A DNA stretch of 64,000 nucleotides from Desulfovibrio mangrovi (GCF_026230175.1 NZ_CP104208.1:2666001-2730000); one strand, 5' to 3'. Shown: positions 9,607 through 19,082, counted from the stretch's first letter. Notes: generated by a model from the sequence alone, not told the origin. Numbers and translations are program-made.

Positions 9607-10222
9607 CTACGACAACATCGACGACTATATTGCCGACCTGCGCGCTTCCATTGAGCAGAACGCCGAGTGCGCCAACCACCACTACAACCTTGGCGTTGCC
9701 CTGCTTTCCAAGCGTGACTGGGAAGGCGCGGAAGCAGCTTTCCTCGAAACTCTGCGCAACTCCCCCCGCTTTGCGGAAGCCTTTATCCAGCTCGGCGGCA
9801 TCTGCCTGCAGCGTGGCGACCTCGACGGCTGCCTGCGCTACAATCAGGAAGCAGCCCAATGCCGCGCCAAGTTCCCCGTACCGTGGGCGAACATGGCGTT
9901 TGTGCACCTGCAGCGCGGTGAAGCCGACGAAGCGCTCAAATGCGCCAAGAAGGCCCTCAAATGGGATGAGAACTTCGTGCAGGCTCAGGCCACCATGGCA
10001 AGCGCCCTGTATATGCTGGGCCAGCTTGACGATAGCGAGAAGGTCAGCCTGAAGTCCATTGCCATGTACCCCGCCTTTGCGCCCGCATACAACAACCTCG
10101 CCCTTGTGGCGCTGGAACGCGGCGATCACGATGCAGCCATCCGCAACGTGGACAAGGCAACCGAACTGGGCTTTGAAGTGGATCCCCGCTTCCTTGAAGA
10201 GCTCGCGCCTCACCGCAAGTAA
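9596..10222 (+). CDS. Tetratricopeptide-repeat protein
   Basis: Cytoplasmic protein of 208 residues made mostly of about five TPR units from residue 20 onwards. Examples are HHYNLGVALLSKRDWEGAE, FIQLGGICLQRGDLDGCL, PWANMAFVHLQRGEADEAL and AYNNLALVALERGDHDAAI. TPR units serve as protein-binding scaffolds. Its start overlaps the preceding unknown gene, so it is the third member of the YkgJ-unknown-TPR set and may dock those proteins. It ends at a strong terminator (10249-10286). Confidence 0.9.
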   Translation: MKASYDNIDDYIADLRASIEQNAECANHHYNLGVALLSKRDWEGAEAAFLETLRNSPRFAEAFIQLGGICLQRGDLDGCLRYNQEAAQCRAKFPVPWANMAFVHLQRGEADEALKCAKKALKWDENFVQAQATMASALYMLGQLDDSEKVSLKSIAMYPAFAPAYNNLALVALERGDHDAAIRNVDKATELGFEVDPRFLEELAPHRK

Positions 10223-10248
10223 GCGCCAAAGCGATACGACAGAACATG

Positions 10249-10286
10249 AAGGCCGACCGGAGTTATCCGGTCGGCCTTACTTTTTT
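10249..10286 (+). terminator. Rho-independent terminator after the YkgJ-TPR operon
   Basis: A twelve-base-pair stem AAGGCCGACCGG/CCGGTCGGCCTT is followed by AC and six T. Confidence 0.9.
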
Positions 10287-10385
10287 ACGATTGTGTATTA
10301 TTCTAATATATTGACACGATACAGCCCACCAAATATAGACACTTTTTCCACCTATCACATCTCCGAATCAAAACTTAAGAGGAAC

Positions 10386-11114
10386 ATGATGCATCGATAC
10401 GCGGTCCGAGCCTACATACTCCTACTATTTATGCTTGTCGGGTGTGGTCCAAAGATCAATATGATTGAACCTAAATCAGAAATTATAAGTTCTCCAATGG
10501 AAGGAGTTATTTCGAAAGCTGAATTTGGTGACAGCATTGTTTCAAAATCATTCGTAGATATATACGATGGAATTATTTAGAAAAACGATATTCAAGGTGG
10601 GGGGGACGGTTCATTTATTATTCGGATCAATATACCTAAAGGCAAACTTCGCCTTGATCGACAAGACCGTTATTGGCTCTACTTCACAAGCGATCACGCT
10701 ACATACTATGACACTTATTCTGGCAACACCAATACACCTGGCGGCCTTAAAATAATGCGTCGAAGTTTAGATTTAGTTAATTCTAAACTTGATTCAAATA
10801 GTTTAATGATTTGGGGGCGAATACCACAAATCACATTCACACCCAACGATATCCCCGTTGTTGAAACTGTAAAAATTGAAACGTACAACGCGAATAGTTT
10901 TAAGCAGGAATTAATTTACAACGGCATAAGTAAAGATAAAATCAAATTTTTATACCGAGAAATTCGGGGAGATCTACTACACCCTCCAATTTCACACGAT
11001 GTTGAGTACGACCTTACTGAAGGAACAACTATTGGGTTTAAAGGTTCGCGCATAGAGATAATTGAGGCGACCAACACTAATATCAGCTATCGCCTAATCC
11101 AAAACTTTCCGTAA
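10386..11114 (+). pseudogene. AT-rich lipoprotein gene interrupted by an in-frame TAG
   Basis: ATG at 10386 opens a frame coding a lipoprotein signal peptide (YILLLFMLVGC, lipobox LVGC). It runs to a TAG at 10578-10580 (codon 65) and then stays open in the same frame to a TAA at 11112-11114. The stretch after the TAG is protein-like (FIIRINIPKGKLRLDRQDRY, then WLYFTSDHATYYDTYSG) and has no other stop, so this was one gene of about 240 codons. Base composition is far more AT-rich than its neighbours, which suggests transfer. Ordinary genes here (for example cobT) end in TAG, so readthrough is unlikely and a nonsense mutation is the simple reading. The family is not recognised. Confidence 0.75.
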
Positions 11115-11182
11115 CATCTCAGACAGCCATGTGGTTCGACCTGTCCTCATATACACCCTCCCCACGCACACCACAAACAATA

Positions 11183-11202
11183 GGCCCGCCTTACGGCGGG
11201 CC
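11183..11202. terminator. Hairpin terminator between the broken lipoprotein gene and glnN
   Basis: A perfect stem GGCCCGCC/GGCGGGCC lies between the convergent genes. T runs are weak on both sides, so termination may be partial. Confidence 0.55.
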
Positions 11203-11253
11203 TTGTCATTTTGCGGAGCGAAGGTGCGGGGCAGGGATGGTGCCTGCGCAACC

Positions 11254-13437
11254 TTACTTGATGAAGAGCATTTCCTGGTAGCTGGGCAGGGTCCACAGAT
11301 CGTCTGCCACAACGCCTTCCAGTGCGTCGGCGAAGGAGCGGACTTCCAGCATCTTGGGGAGTACCTTTTCGCACAGGAACTTGGCTTCGGCCTGCAGGTC
11401 TTCGGAATGGTGGCCGAGCAGAGCTTCCAGTTCGTTGGCAGCAGCCTGCAGGCCGCGCAGCTTGGCGGTAAGGTCGTCAAGAGAGGTCATGACGCAGTCC
11501 TTGCCGATGGCGCGCAGGTTGGCGCAGGTTTCAGCCAGCTGGTTCTGGTAGCGCACGGCACCGGGGAAGATCTGGGTGCGGGCCATCTTGATGACCAGCT
11601 GAGCCTCGGTCATGATGGTCTTCACATACTGCTCAAAGTAGATGTTCTGGCGGCTTTCCAGTTCGCGCACGCTGAACACGGAGTACTTGGTGAACAGGTC
11701 CAGCACTTCCTTGCGGGTCAGCACGGGCAGGGCTTCGGGAGTGGTGCGCAGGTTTTCGAGGCCGCGCTTTTCCACTGCTTCCTTGTGCCATGCTTCGGAG
11801 TAACCGTCGCCGTTGAAGATAACGGCTTCGTGCTTCTTCACGATATCCTGCAGCAGCTTGGTCACGCACTCGTTCAGGTTGGAGAGGTCGGGCTTCACGC
11901 AGTTCTCAAGGGAAGTGGCGATGTAGTCCAACGACTCGGACAGCATGGCGTTCAGAGCAACCTGAGGACCGGCGATGGACATGTTAGAGCCCACGGCGCG
12001 GAATTCGAAACGATTGCCGGTGAAGGCGAAGGGGCTGGTGCGGTTACGGTCGCCGGCATCCATGGGCAGGGGCGGCAGGGTATCTACGCCCACGCGGAGG
12101 TCGCCCTTGGTCTTGGAAGACTTTACGCCGCCCTTCTTGAGCTGTTCGAAGATGTCTGCCAGCTGCTCGCCAAGGTAGACGGACATGATGGCGGGCGGAG
12201 CTTCGTTGGCACCCAGACGATGGTCGTTGCTTGCGGAAGCAACGGTAGCGCGAAGCAGCGCACCAAACTTGTGCACAGCGCGGATGGCGGCAGCACAGAA
12301 CACGAGGAACTGCATGTTCTCGTGCGGGGTGTCGCCGGGATCAAAAAGGCTGCCGAGGGTGCCGTTACCCACGGAGTAGTTCACGTGCTTGCCGGAACCG
12401 TTGATACCGGCAAAGGGCTTTTCGTGCAGCAGGCACACCATGCCATAACGCAGAGCCACTTCCTTCAGGGTGGTCATGATCATCTGGTTGTGGTCGGTGG
12501 CAAGGTTGGACGTTTCGAAAAGCGGAGCGATTTCGAACTGTCCGGGGGCTACTTCGTTGTGGCGGGTCTTCACGGGAACGCCGAGCTTGTACAGTTCACG
12601 CTCAACTTCCATCATGAAGGACAGCACACGGGGCGGAATGGCGCCGAAATAATGATCTTCCATCTCCTGACCCTTGGCAGAAGGGGCACCGAAAAGGGTG
12701 CGGCCGCACATCTGCAGGTCGGGACGGTTCAGAACGAAGTTGCGGTCAACGAGGAAGTATTCCTGCTCGGGGCCGCAGTAGGAAACGATACGCTCATCAG
12801 AATCCTTGCCGAAGAACTTGAGCACACGCTGAGCCTGCTTGTTCAGGGCCTGCTGGGAGCGCAGCAGAGGAGTCTTCTTGTCCAGAGCCTCACCGGTCCA
12901 GGAAACGAAGGCGGTGGGAATGCACAGGGTGGTACCGTTGGGGTTTTCCAGAATGTAGGCAGGGTTGGTTACATCCCAACAGGTGTAACCGCGGGCTTCA
13001 AAGGTGGTGCGCAGGCCGCCGCTGGGGAAGCTGGATGCATCGGGCTCACCCTGAATCAGCAGCTTGCCGGAGAATTCGGCAAGTGCGCCACCCTTGCCGT
13101 CCGGAACGAGGAAGCCATCATGCTTCTCTGCGGTCAGGCCGGTCAGGGGGTAAAATACGTGGGTGTAGTGGGTGGCACCCTTGGAAACCGCCCAATCCTT
13201 CATGGCGCTGGCCACGGTATCGGCAATGGAGGGATCCATCTTTTCGCCCATGTCGATGGTACGTCTCAAGGACTTGTACACGCTCTTGGGCAGACGTTCC
13301 TTCATGACCTTGTCACTGAAGACGTTGCAGCCAAAGAGTTCGGTGGGCTTTTCATCCATGAAGTTCAGAGGCTTGTTGGTTGCTCTGAAGTTGTTTACGG
13401 CAGTGATGGCGTTCAGCCGAGCCTGGGATCCGCTCAT
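11254..13437 (-). CDS. glnN: Type III glutamine synthetase
   Basis: ATP-dependent ligation of ammonia to glutamate in the cytoplasm. At 727 residues it has the size of GSIII rather than the roughly 450-residue GSI. It carries the catalytic-core stretches [12 protein letters not shown] (metal-binding Glu), [32 protein letters not shown] (substrate and ATP loop) and [20 protein letters not shown]. An N-terminal region typical of GSIII starts with [12 protein letters not shown]. It is monocistronic. A canonical sigma-54 promoter lies 90-106 bases upstream, so expression is probably under nitrogen (NtrC-type) control. Confidence 0.95.
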   Translation of the reverse strand: MSGSQARLNAITAVNNFRATNKPLNFMDEKPTELFGCNVFSDKVMKERLPKSVYKSLRRTIDMGEKMDPSIADTVASAMKDWAVSKGATHYTHVFYPLTGLTAEKHDGFLVPDGKGGALAEFSGKLLIQGEPDASSFPSGGLRTTFEARGYTCWDVTNPAYILENPNGTTLCIPTAFVSWTGEALDKKTPLLRSQQALNKQAQRVLKFFGKDSDERIVSYCGPEQEYFLVDRNFVLNRPDLQMCGRTLFGAPSAKGQEMEDHYFGAIPPRVLSFMMEVERELYKLGVPVKTRHNEVAPGQFEIAPLFETSNLATDHNQMIMTTLKEVALRYGMVCLLHEKPFAGINGSGKHVNYSVGNGTLGSLFDPGDTPHENMQFLVFCAAAIRAVHKFGALLRATVASASNDHRLGANEAPPAIMSVYLGEQLADIFEQLKKGGVKSSKTKGDLRVGVDTLPPLPMDAGDRNRTSPFAFTGNRFEFRAVGSNMSIAGPQVALNAMLSESLDYIATSLENCVKPDLSNLNECVTKLLQDIVKKHEAVIFNGDGYSEAWHKEAVEKRGLENLRTTPEALPVLTRKEVLDLFTKYSVFSVRELESRQNIYFEQYVKTIMTEAQLVIKMARTQIFPGAVRYQNQLAETCANLRAIGKDCVMTSLDDLTAKLRGLQAAANELEALLGHHSEDLQAEAKFLCEKVLPKMLEVRSFADALEGVVADDLWTLPSYQEMLFIK

Positions 13438-13525
13438 GTCTACAGCTCCTTACAAGAAGTTTGGTACAACTCCCGACCACGGGGTTTTTGTTCGTATGAC
13501 CAGCCCAAGCGGGCTTTATCCCGCA

Positions 13526-13543
13526 TAGCACGTTCAGTGCCAT
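13526..13543 (-). promoter_or_regulatory. Sigma-54 promoter of glnN
   Basis: On the minus strand the sequence reads ATGGCACTGAACGTGCTA. It has GG and GC separated by exactly ten bases, matching the -24/-12 consensus TGGCAC-N5-TTGC at nearly all key positions. The start site would be near 13515, about 80 bases before the glnN ATG. Confidence 0.8.
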
Positions 13544-13897
13544 CGCATATAAAACAGCACGTTATCAGCTTCCCCTTCCACGCACCATCGATTTTTCGCA
13601 CTTGTTTTGACAAAAAAGTTAAAAATAGAAAGACTATCGAGCCTTCTTTGATAACAAAATTGTAAATACACCTACAAGTGCGCGATGGCCCTTGATGGAT
13701 TATATTACATTTATGTAAATACCATCATCGCGTTATATTCTGTCTCCCCCAAACCGACCCATCTCTAAAGGTTACGCCACGGGTGCCGATATATATTTGT
13801 GCGATAATCAGGGCAGGTTCTCCATGATACTTCTTTGCATGGCGACTCAGTTCCATGATTATCCTCACAGCAGGAACAGACCACTGGAGCACGGCAC
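13544..13897. other. AT-rich intergenic region upstream of glnN and the following divergent gene
   Basis: No gene is seen here. The AT-rich part (about 13590-13740) upstream of the glnN sigma-54 promoter is where enhancer-binding sites for an NtrC-like activator would be expected. I could not define a clear palindromic site by eye. Confidence 0.4.
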
Positions 13898-14695
13898 ATG
13901 AACAGCATCCAATCTAACGGATACGGATTCGGGAATCTCTTCGACCACGAAGGGGGGCTCGGACGCATCATGGGCAACGGACACCTGTCCGCCTCCATTC
14001 AGGGCGCCAAGGACACTTCCGCCACCTTTGCCGCAGACGTTGTCTCCCGCATCACGCCTCCCAAGCCGGAAGATTTGCAGGACCCCGCAGCCCTCGAGGA
14101 ACTTCAGCAACAATTCGGCGACGATTCCGCCGACCTTGCCGATTCCCTGAAGCGCACCGTGGAATTCGTACAGGAACGATACGGCAAGCACGCCGCCACG
14201 GCCGTGATGGGGATGGTATATAATAGGATAGGAAACGGCGAGGTGACGGAGGAAGCTCTCGGCTCGGGCCTCCTGGACAGCGTGAAGTTCATTGACCGCA
14301 ACTTCGGAATGGCCGAAGGCGACAACTTCATGAACTTCCTGAACAACGACCTGAACGCCGAGATGAACGACTTCTTTGACAACGGCCTCGAAGAACGCTT
14401 CTTTGCTGCCACGCCGGGCATGACCTCGCTGTCGCAGTCTTTCTCCACCGCCCTCGGCAAAGTGACGGAAAGCGCCGGACAGGACGCAGCGGACAGCATC
14501 CTCTCCATCCTTGAAAAGGCCATGGAAGATACCAACAATCCGGAAGAAGCTCTGAAGCTGGCGCTGGAAGAGGCCGACAAGCTGCTGGCCGAACAGGGTG
14601 ACACCCCGTTCACCGCCATTCTCGCCCAGAACGTAGGACTGGGAGCATCGACGGTTGAGCCCCAGGTGGGCACCCTGCTCAACATCTCCGTCTGA
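13898..14695 (+). CDS. Protein of unknown function, acidic and helical
   Basis: I do not recognise this 265-residue protein. It begins MNSIQSNGYGFGNLF, is rich in Glu, Asp and Ala, and appears mostly helical, with no signal peptide, membrane segment or cysteine pattern. The C-terminal half contains repeated acidic helices (ILEKAMEDTNNPEEALKLAL). GGAG precedes the ATG and codon use is like the host. The N-terminal low-complexity stretch resembles flagellar or secreted cytoplasmic substrates only in a general way. It is a single gene with its own terminator. Confidence 0.8.
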   Translation: MNSIQSNGYGFGNLFDHEGGLGRIMGNGHLSASIQGAKDTSATFAADVVSRITPPKPEDLQDPAALEELQQQFGDDSADLADSLKRTVEFVQERYGKHAATAVMGMVYNRIGNGEVTEEALGSGLLDSVKFIDRNFGMAEGDNFMNFLNNDLNAEMNDFFDNGLEERFFAATPGMTSLSQSFSTALGKVTESAGQDAADSILSILEKAMEDTNNPEEALKLALEEADKLLAEQGDTPFTAILAQNVGLGASTVEPQVGTLLNISV

Positions 14696-14722
14696 CTTTC
14701 GCACGCCTCCGCATACAACAAC

Positions 14723-14753
14723 AAAGGCCGGACAGATATTCTGTCCGGCCTTT
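14723..14753 (+). terminator. Rho-independent terminator
   Basis: A perfect 13-base-pair stem AAAGGCCGGACAG/CTGTCCGGCCTTT with loop ATATT lies between convergent genes. It can serve both strands. Confidence 0.85.
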
Positions 14754-14813
14754 ATGCATGCGCATTTAGAAAAGCAGCTGCCCAGGGCAGAAGGACGCCG
14801 CCCCGCCAGCCCC

Positions 14814-16172
14814 CTACTCCATCCCGTAGCGTTTGAGCTTGTTGTGCAGGGTGGCGCGGGTAATACCAAGACGGCGCGCAGCTTCGCTCTTGTTGTCACC
14901 GCATTCCTTGAGCGTGGCCATGATGGCCCTTCGCTCCAGCTCATCGAGCGAAAGCCCGGCAAGTGCCGGTTCGCCATCCGCAGAGATGGGCACGTCCGTC
15001 AGGGGGGCGTCGGAAAGATTCCGCGGCAGTTCGCGCAACGTGATGTATTCGCCGGTCGCCATGATCACGGCACGCTCCATGGCGTTTTCCAACTCACGCA
15101 CATTCCCCGGCCAATCATGACGCACAAGGGCATCCATGGCCTGCGGGGTGGCGCCCTTCACGGCCTTGCGGTTCTTCTCCGCAAAGCGGCGCAGAAAGAA
15201 GTCTGCCAGCAGGGGGATATCGTCACGCCGCTCACGCAACGCAGGAACCCGCAGCCCGATGACGTTCAGACGGTAGTACAAGTCTTCACGGAAGTTCCCC
15301 GCCTGCACTTCTTCATAGAGATCACGATTGGTGGCCGCGATAACCCGCACATTCACGCGAATCACCGTATCGCTGCCCACCCGCTGCACCTCGCCCTGCT
15401 GCACGGCGCGCAACAGCTTGGACTGCAGGGCCAGAGGAATCTCCCCGATCTCGTCGAGAAACAGGGTACCGCCGTCCGCATGCATGAAGCGGCCCTCGCG
15501 CCGCTTGTCCGCTCCGGTAAACGCGCCCTTTTCATGGCCGAAGAGTTCGGACTCCAGCAACGTTTCGGTAAGGGCCGCACAGTTCACGGCCACAAAAGGC
15601 TTGGCGGCGCGTTCGCTACCGGCATGAATGGCATTGGCAACCAGTTCCTTGCCGGTGCCGGATTCCCCGCTGATGAGCACAGTGGCATCCGTGGGCGCAA
15701 CCGTGAGAATCATCTCGGTCAGTTCCAGCATGGCGGCGCTCTTGCCGATCATGCTCTGAGGCCCTCGCCCTTCCAGCCGTTCCCGCAGGGTACGGTTTTC
15801 CACCGCCAGACGGGTATGGTCCAGCATCCGGTCCAGCGTGTGCTTGAGCACATCAAAATCCAGCGGCTTGGTCAGATAGTCGTAGGCCCCGATTTTCAGA
15901 GCCTCCACCGCGGTTTCCACGGATGAATACGCGGTCATGATCAGCACGGGAATGGCCGGATTGAAGCCCTTGATCTCGCGCAGCGCTTCTATCCCCCCCA
16001 TTTTCACCATGCGGATATCCATGAGCACGGCATCATAGGGAGTCTGGCGCACCTTCTCCACGGCAACAGTGCCGTCGTCAGCCTCTTCCACGGTATAGCT
16101 CCAGCCCTTGAGCAAAGTACGCAGCATAGCGCGGTGCGCGGTATCATCATCTACAATCAGAATGGTACTCAT
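14814..16172 (-). CDS. zraR: Sigma-54 response regulator, ZraR-like
   Basis: Transcriptional activator of 452 residues. It has a receiver domain (ILIVDDD at the N-terminus, phospho-Asp in AVLMDIRMVKMGG), then an AAA+ domain with GESGTGKE, the sigma-54 loop GAFTGADKRR and GGTLFLDEIGE. The C-terminus is a Fis-type helix-turn-helix (NKSEAARRLGITRATLHNKL). It lies 8 bp downstream of its partner kinase. The divergent zraP-like gene and its sigma-54 promoter make this a ZraPSR envelope/metal stress system by context. It likely also controls its own operon. Confidence 0.93.
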   Translation of the reverse strand: MSTILIVDDDTAHRAMLRTLLKGWSYTVEEADDGTVAVEKVRQTPYDAVLMDIRMVKMGGIEALREIKGFNPAIPVLIMTAYSSVETAVEALKIGAYDYLTKPLDFDVLKHTLDRMLDHTRLAVENRTLRERLEGRGPQSMIGKSAAMLELTEMILTVAPTDATVLISGESGTGKELVANAIHAGSERAAKPFVAVNCAALTETLLESELFGHEKGAFTGADKRREGRFMHADGGTLFLDEIGEIPLALQSKLLRAVQQGEVQRVGSDTVIRVNVRVIAATNRDLYEEVQAGNFREDLYYRLNVIGLRVPALRERRDDIPLLADFFLRRFAEKNRKAVKGATPQAMDALVRHDWPGNVRELENAMERAVIMATGEYITLRELPRNLSDAPLTDVPISADGEPALAGLSLDELERRAIMATLKECGDNKSEAARRLGITRATLHNKLKRYGME

Positions 16173-16180
16173 GAATATCC

Positions 16181-18127
16181 TCAGGCATCCTGCCCTGCCT
16201 CAACCGGCAGCAGTATGGTGAAGGTGGTTCCGGCTCCGCCGCCATTGGCGGACGCATGCGCATCATCGGCTTCGCCACGCGAAGCCACGTGAATGACGCC
16301 GCCGTGCGCCTCGATAATCTTGTGCACTATGGCAAGGCCCAGTCCGGTGCCCTGACTCTTGGTCGTGTAGTAGGGGTCGAAGATGCGCACCAGAGCCTCC
16401 GGCGGAATGCCGTGCCCCGTATCCGAGATGCGGATGCGCAGAAAATCCTCTTCCTCCATATCAATAACCATACCCAGCACGCCGCCGCCTGCCATGGCCT
16501 CCATACCGTTCAGGCAGATATTCAGCAGTGCCTGCGACAGGCGGTCCGGGTCCACATGAAGATGCGGCAGCCCGTCCGCACAACGGAAGGAAAGCGACAC
16601 GCCCTGCGCCGCAGCATCCGCACCCAGCAGACGCATACAGTGCTCGGCAAGGTCGTGCACATCCGTCTCCCTGCGCTTGAGGTCCGAAGGACGCGAAAAA
16701 CCGATAAGGTCGGTGATGACGCGATTCAGCCTGTCCACCTCCTGCACCATGATGCCCGCGGCCGCCCTGTCTTCACTGCCTTCAGGGAAACGGGTGCCGA
16801 AGTAGGTGGCGTAGCCCTTGATGGAGCTGAGCGGGTTGCGGATTTCGTGCGCCACCCCCGCGGCCAGAGAGCCCACGGCTGCGAGCTTTTCCTTGCGGCG
16901 CACTTCCTGCTGCAGACGCCGCACTTCACGCAGGTCGCGGAGAATAAGAATATCGGCCACGTGCCCCTGCCCGCCTTCCGCACCATCCTGCGCAGCACCC
17001 TGCGCGTACACGCGGGCACCGCTGATGCTCATGGGAATGCAGGCACCGCCCTGAATGAAACATTCCGTCTCAGTCTCGAGCATACGCCCTTCGCGGGAGA
17101 GCACCGCCAGCGCATCTGTCACGGCGCGAGGCAACACGCCCTCGGGCCGCTTGCCGCGTACGGACTCGAAGGAAACGCCAAGCTGCTCCTCGGCCTTGCC
17201 ATTCACGAGAGCAACCAGCCCCTCATCATCAATCAGCACCAGTCCTTCAGGCAGACTTGCCACGATCTCAGCGGAAAAGGCCTGCGAATCCTGCAGCATA
17301 CGCCTAGAACGACGGACATTCTGCGCCCAGATGAGAGAGATGAGTCCGGCCAGCCCCAACAGCAGCAGCATCCCCGCCATGACCAGCGAGTGCCGCGTGT
17401 CCTGCTTCCGCGCCTGCTCAAACGGAGCCACGTCCATGCCGACATATATAATGGGTGGCGGCATGTTGGGTGCCGAGAAAAAACTCATCAGCCCTTTTTC
17501 GTGTTCCTCATGGCGCATGCGCCCCATGCCCATGCCTCGCCCCCGTCCGCCGTTACCCGCACGGTTGCTTCCTGCATCACGCGGATCCCCGCCAAGCTCC
17601 GTTTCGTCACCCGAATCGCCATGTACGCGCCCCCACCAGCCCTCACGCCCCTGCAGGGGCATGAACTGACGGTATACCACAAAGGCGCGGGTATCTCCCT
17701 TGGTCATGATGCGCCAACTCACGTCCTTGGCAGGCTCAAGCTGGGACATGTCTTCGGGCGAAAACACCACTTCGCCCTGCTGCTCAGGCTCACTATGAGC
17801 AAGCACGCGGCCGGAATGATCCGTCACCATGATGAAGAAAATATCGGGCTGATCGGCCATTTCCTCAACAAGCACCTGCATGCGCATTTCCGTGCCGAGC
17901 GGATTGCGCATGCCGGTTCGGGCGCCGGCCTCAAGCGCCTTGATGAGCGAGGCTCCCTTTTCCTGTAGAATAGTGGCCATCTGCTTGCCGTCGCGGTCCA
18001 GATTCCGCAGGGTCATGGCAAGAATGATCACACCAAGGATCACGGCACCGCCTATGACCAGCCACGGCGAGGCAAAGGGACCGGGAAGCCGTTGTTCTCT
18101 ATGCAGTTTCATTGTCGTCAGTTCCAT
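16181..18127 (-). CDS. zraS: Membrane sensor histidine kinase, ZraS-like
   Basis: Sensor kinase of 648 residues (or 643 from the second Met). TM1 spans about 22-41 and TM2 about 246-268. The periplasmic sensor between them holds an unusual Gly/Arg/Met/His-rich loop at about 188-212 (GGRGRGMGMGRMRHEEHEK). A PAS domain covers about 285-400, HisKA carries the phospho-His in GVAHEIRNPLSS, and the ATPase has DTGHGIPP and GTGLGLAI. It is divergent from zraP and followed by zraR. By analogy with enterobacterial ZraS it should sense zinc or envelope stress; the Met/His-rich loop suggests direct metal contact (inference). Confidence 0.92.
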   Translation of the reverse strand: MELTTMKLHREQRLPGPFASPWLVIGGAVILGVIILAMTLRNLDRDGKQMATILQEKGASLIKALEAGARTGMRNPLGTEMRMQVLVEEMADQPDIFFIMVTDHSGRVLAHSEPEQQGEVVFSPEDMSQLEPAKDVSWRIMTKGDTRAFVVYRQFMPLQGREGWWGRVHGDSGDETELGGDPRDAGSNRAGNGGRGRGMGMGRMRHEEHEKGLMSFFSAPNMPPPIIYVGMDVAPFEQARKQDTRHSLVMAGMLLLLGLAGLISLIWAQNVRRSRRMLQDSQAFSAEIVASLPEGLVLIDDEGLVALVNGKAEEQLGVSFESVRGKRPEGVLPRAVTDALAVLSREGRMLETETECFIQGGACIPMSISGARVYAQGAAQDGAEGGQGHVADILILRDLREVRRLQQEVRRKEKLAAVGSLAAGVAHEIRNPLSSIKGYATYFGTRFPEGSEDRAAAGIMVQEVDRLNRVITDLIGFSRPSDLKRRETDVHDLAEHCMRLLGADAAAQGVSLSFRCADGLPHLHVDPDRLSQALLNICLNGMEAMAGGGVLGMVIDMEEEDFLRIRISDTGHGIPPEALVRIFDPYYTTKSQGTGLGLAIVHKIIEAHGGVIHVASRGEADDAHASANGGGAGTTFTILLPVEAGQDA

Positions 18128-18171
18128 GGTGCGCCCGTCTTCTGCTAGAAAATGTCCACATGCTCATTTTT

Positions 18172-18211
18172 TATACACCCCGTTCTTTAGAAGTGTACAG
18201 CAATTATACAC
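18172..18211 (+). promoter_or_regulatory. Candidate ZraR enhancer sites
   Basis: TATACAC occurs at 18172-18178 and again at 18205-18211, exactly 33 bp (about three helical turns) apart. An inverted GTGTA at 18193-18197 lies between them. They lie 85-125 bp upstream of the zraP sigma-54 promoter, a usual distance for enhancer sites. Binding by ZraR is an inference. Confidence 0.45.
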
Positions 18212-18296
18212 ATGCCACTTTCCCACAGAGAACCCGCTAAAGGCGCCGTTCAATTTTTACCAACACTTTCAGTTGCTTGCCATAATTTTACAATTG

Positions 18297-18313
18297 TTGG
18301 CACACCCGTTGCT
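18297..18313 (+). promoter_or_regulatory. Sigma-54 promoter of zraP
   Basis: TTGGCACACCCGTTGCT is an essentially perfect -24/-12 element: GG and GC are ten bases apart. Transcription would start near 18325, about 170 bases before the zraP ATG. Confidence 0.88.
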
Positions 18314-18497
18314 TTATACAGGACAAGCAAAACGTGAACCAAATTCACCTTGCAAAATAATAGAGGAAAAACACATCCGGCATTCCGGGCATGGCCAACG
18401 GGCCATGAAGATGCATAAAAACAACGTATGCTCCGACAAGGTCCCCTTTCTGACCGAAAGCGCGGATCGCTAACCAGCAACAATAGGAGATAATATC

Positions 18498-19016
18498 ATG
18501 AAGACCCGTAACATCCTGATTACCACCATCGCCCTCGGCCTGCTCGCCATTGCGGCAGTATCCTTCGCTGGCATGCATGGCGGCGGTATGGGCTACGGCA
18601 ACTGCGGCAACGGAGGCGGCATGGGCTACGGCCACGGCCATGGTCAGGGCATGATGACCAACTGCCCCGGTGGCGGCATGGGCTACAACCTGACACCTGA
18701 ACAGCAGGAGAAGTTCACCGCCCTTCAGGATGCCTATTACAAGAAGACCGAAACCCTGCGCACCGACATGTGGGCCAAGCACACCGAGCTGGAAGCTCTT
18801 TCCGGCAACGACAAGGTTGATCCCAAGTACATCACCCAGCTTGTTCAGGACATGAAGGACATCGGCACCAAGCTGCGCGCAGAACGCGAAGCCTTTGAAG
18901 CTCAGGTTGAAAAGGAAATCGGCATCAAGAATTTCCGCCGCGGACAGGGCCGCAACCCCAATTGCCCTTACGCTGACGGCACCGCCCCCGCAGCGCCTGC
19001 AGCCCCCGCAAACTAA
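18498..19016 (+). CDS. zraP: Periplasmic ZraP/CpxP-like metal-responsive chaperone
   Basis: Exported protein of 172 residues. Its signal peptide ends near SFA-GMHGG. The mature N-terminus is a Gly/Met/His/Cys-rich stretch with repeats of GGGMGYG and the cysteines NCGN and TNCPGG, followed by the LTPEQQEKF motif and long helices of the heavy-metal-resistance/CpxP type (LQDAYYKKTETLR onward). The C-terminus is Ala/Pro-rich. ZraP proteins are zinc-binding periplasmic chaperones that also feed back on ZraS. A good ribosome site (TAGGAG) precedes the ATG. It is divergent from zraSR, with a sigma-54 promoter upstream and a strong terminator downstream. Confidence 0.9.
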   Translation: MKTRNILITTIALGLLAIAAVSFAGMHGGGMGYGNCGNGGGMGYGHGHGQGMMTNCPGGGMGYNLTPEQQEKFTALQDAYYKKTETLRTDMWAKHTELEALSGNDKVDPKYITQLVQDMKDIGTKLRAEREAFEAQVEKEIGIKNFRRGQGRNPNCPYADGTAPAAPAAPAN

Positions 19017-19082
19017 GGTCAACGGCAGACGACCACAGACGATTGGCCAACAACAAGGTACCTTCACACCTTCCTCATGGCT

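Noticed and set aside
10578-10580. Pyrrolysine insertion at the TAG
   Set aside because: TAG is used as an ordinary stop by several neighbouring genes, and no Pyl genes are visible here. A nonsense mutation is simpler.
10223-11253. The AT-rich lipoprotein as a third island with duplicated host-gene end
   Set aside because: Neither the TPR gene end nor the glnN end is repeated on the other side by eye. Only the base composition is similar.
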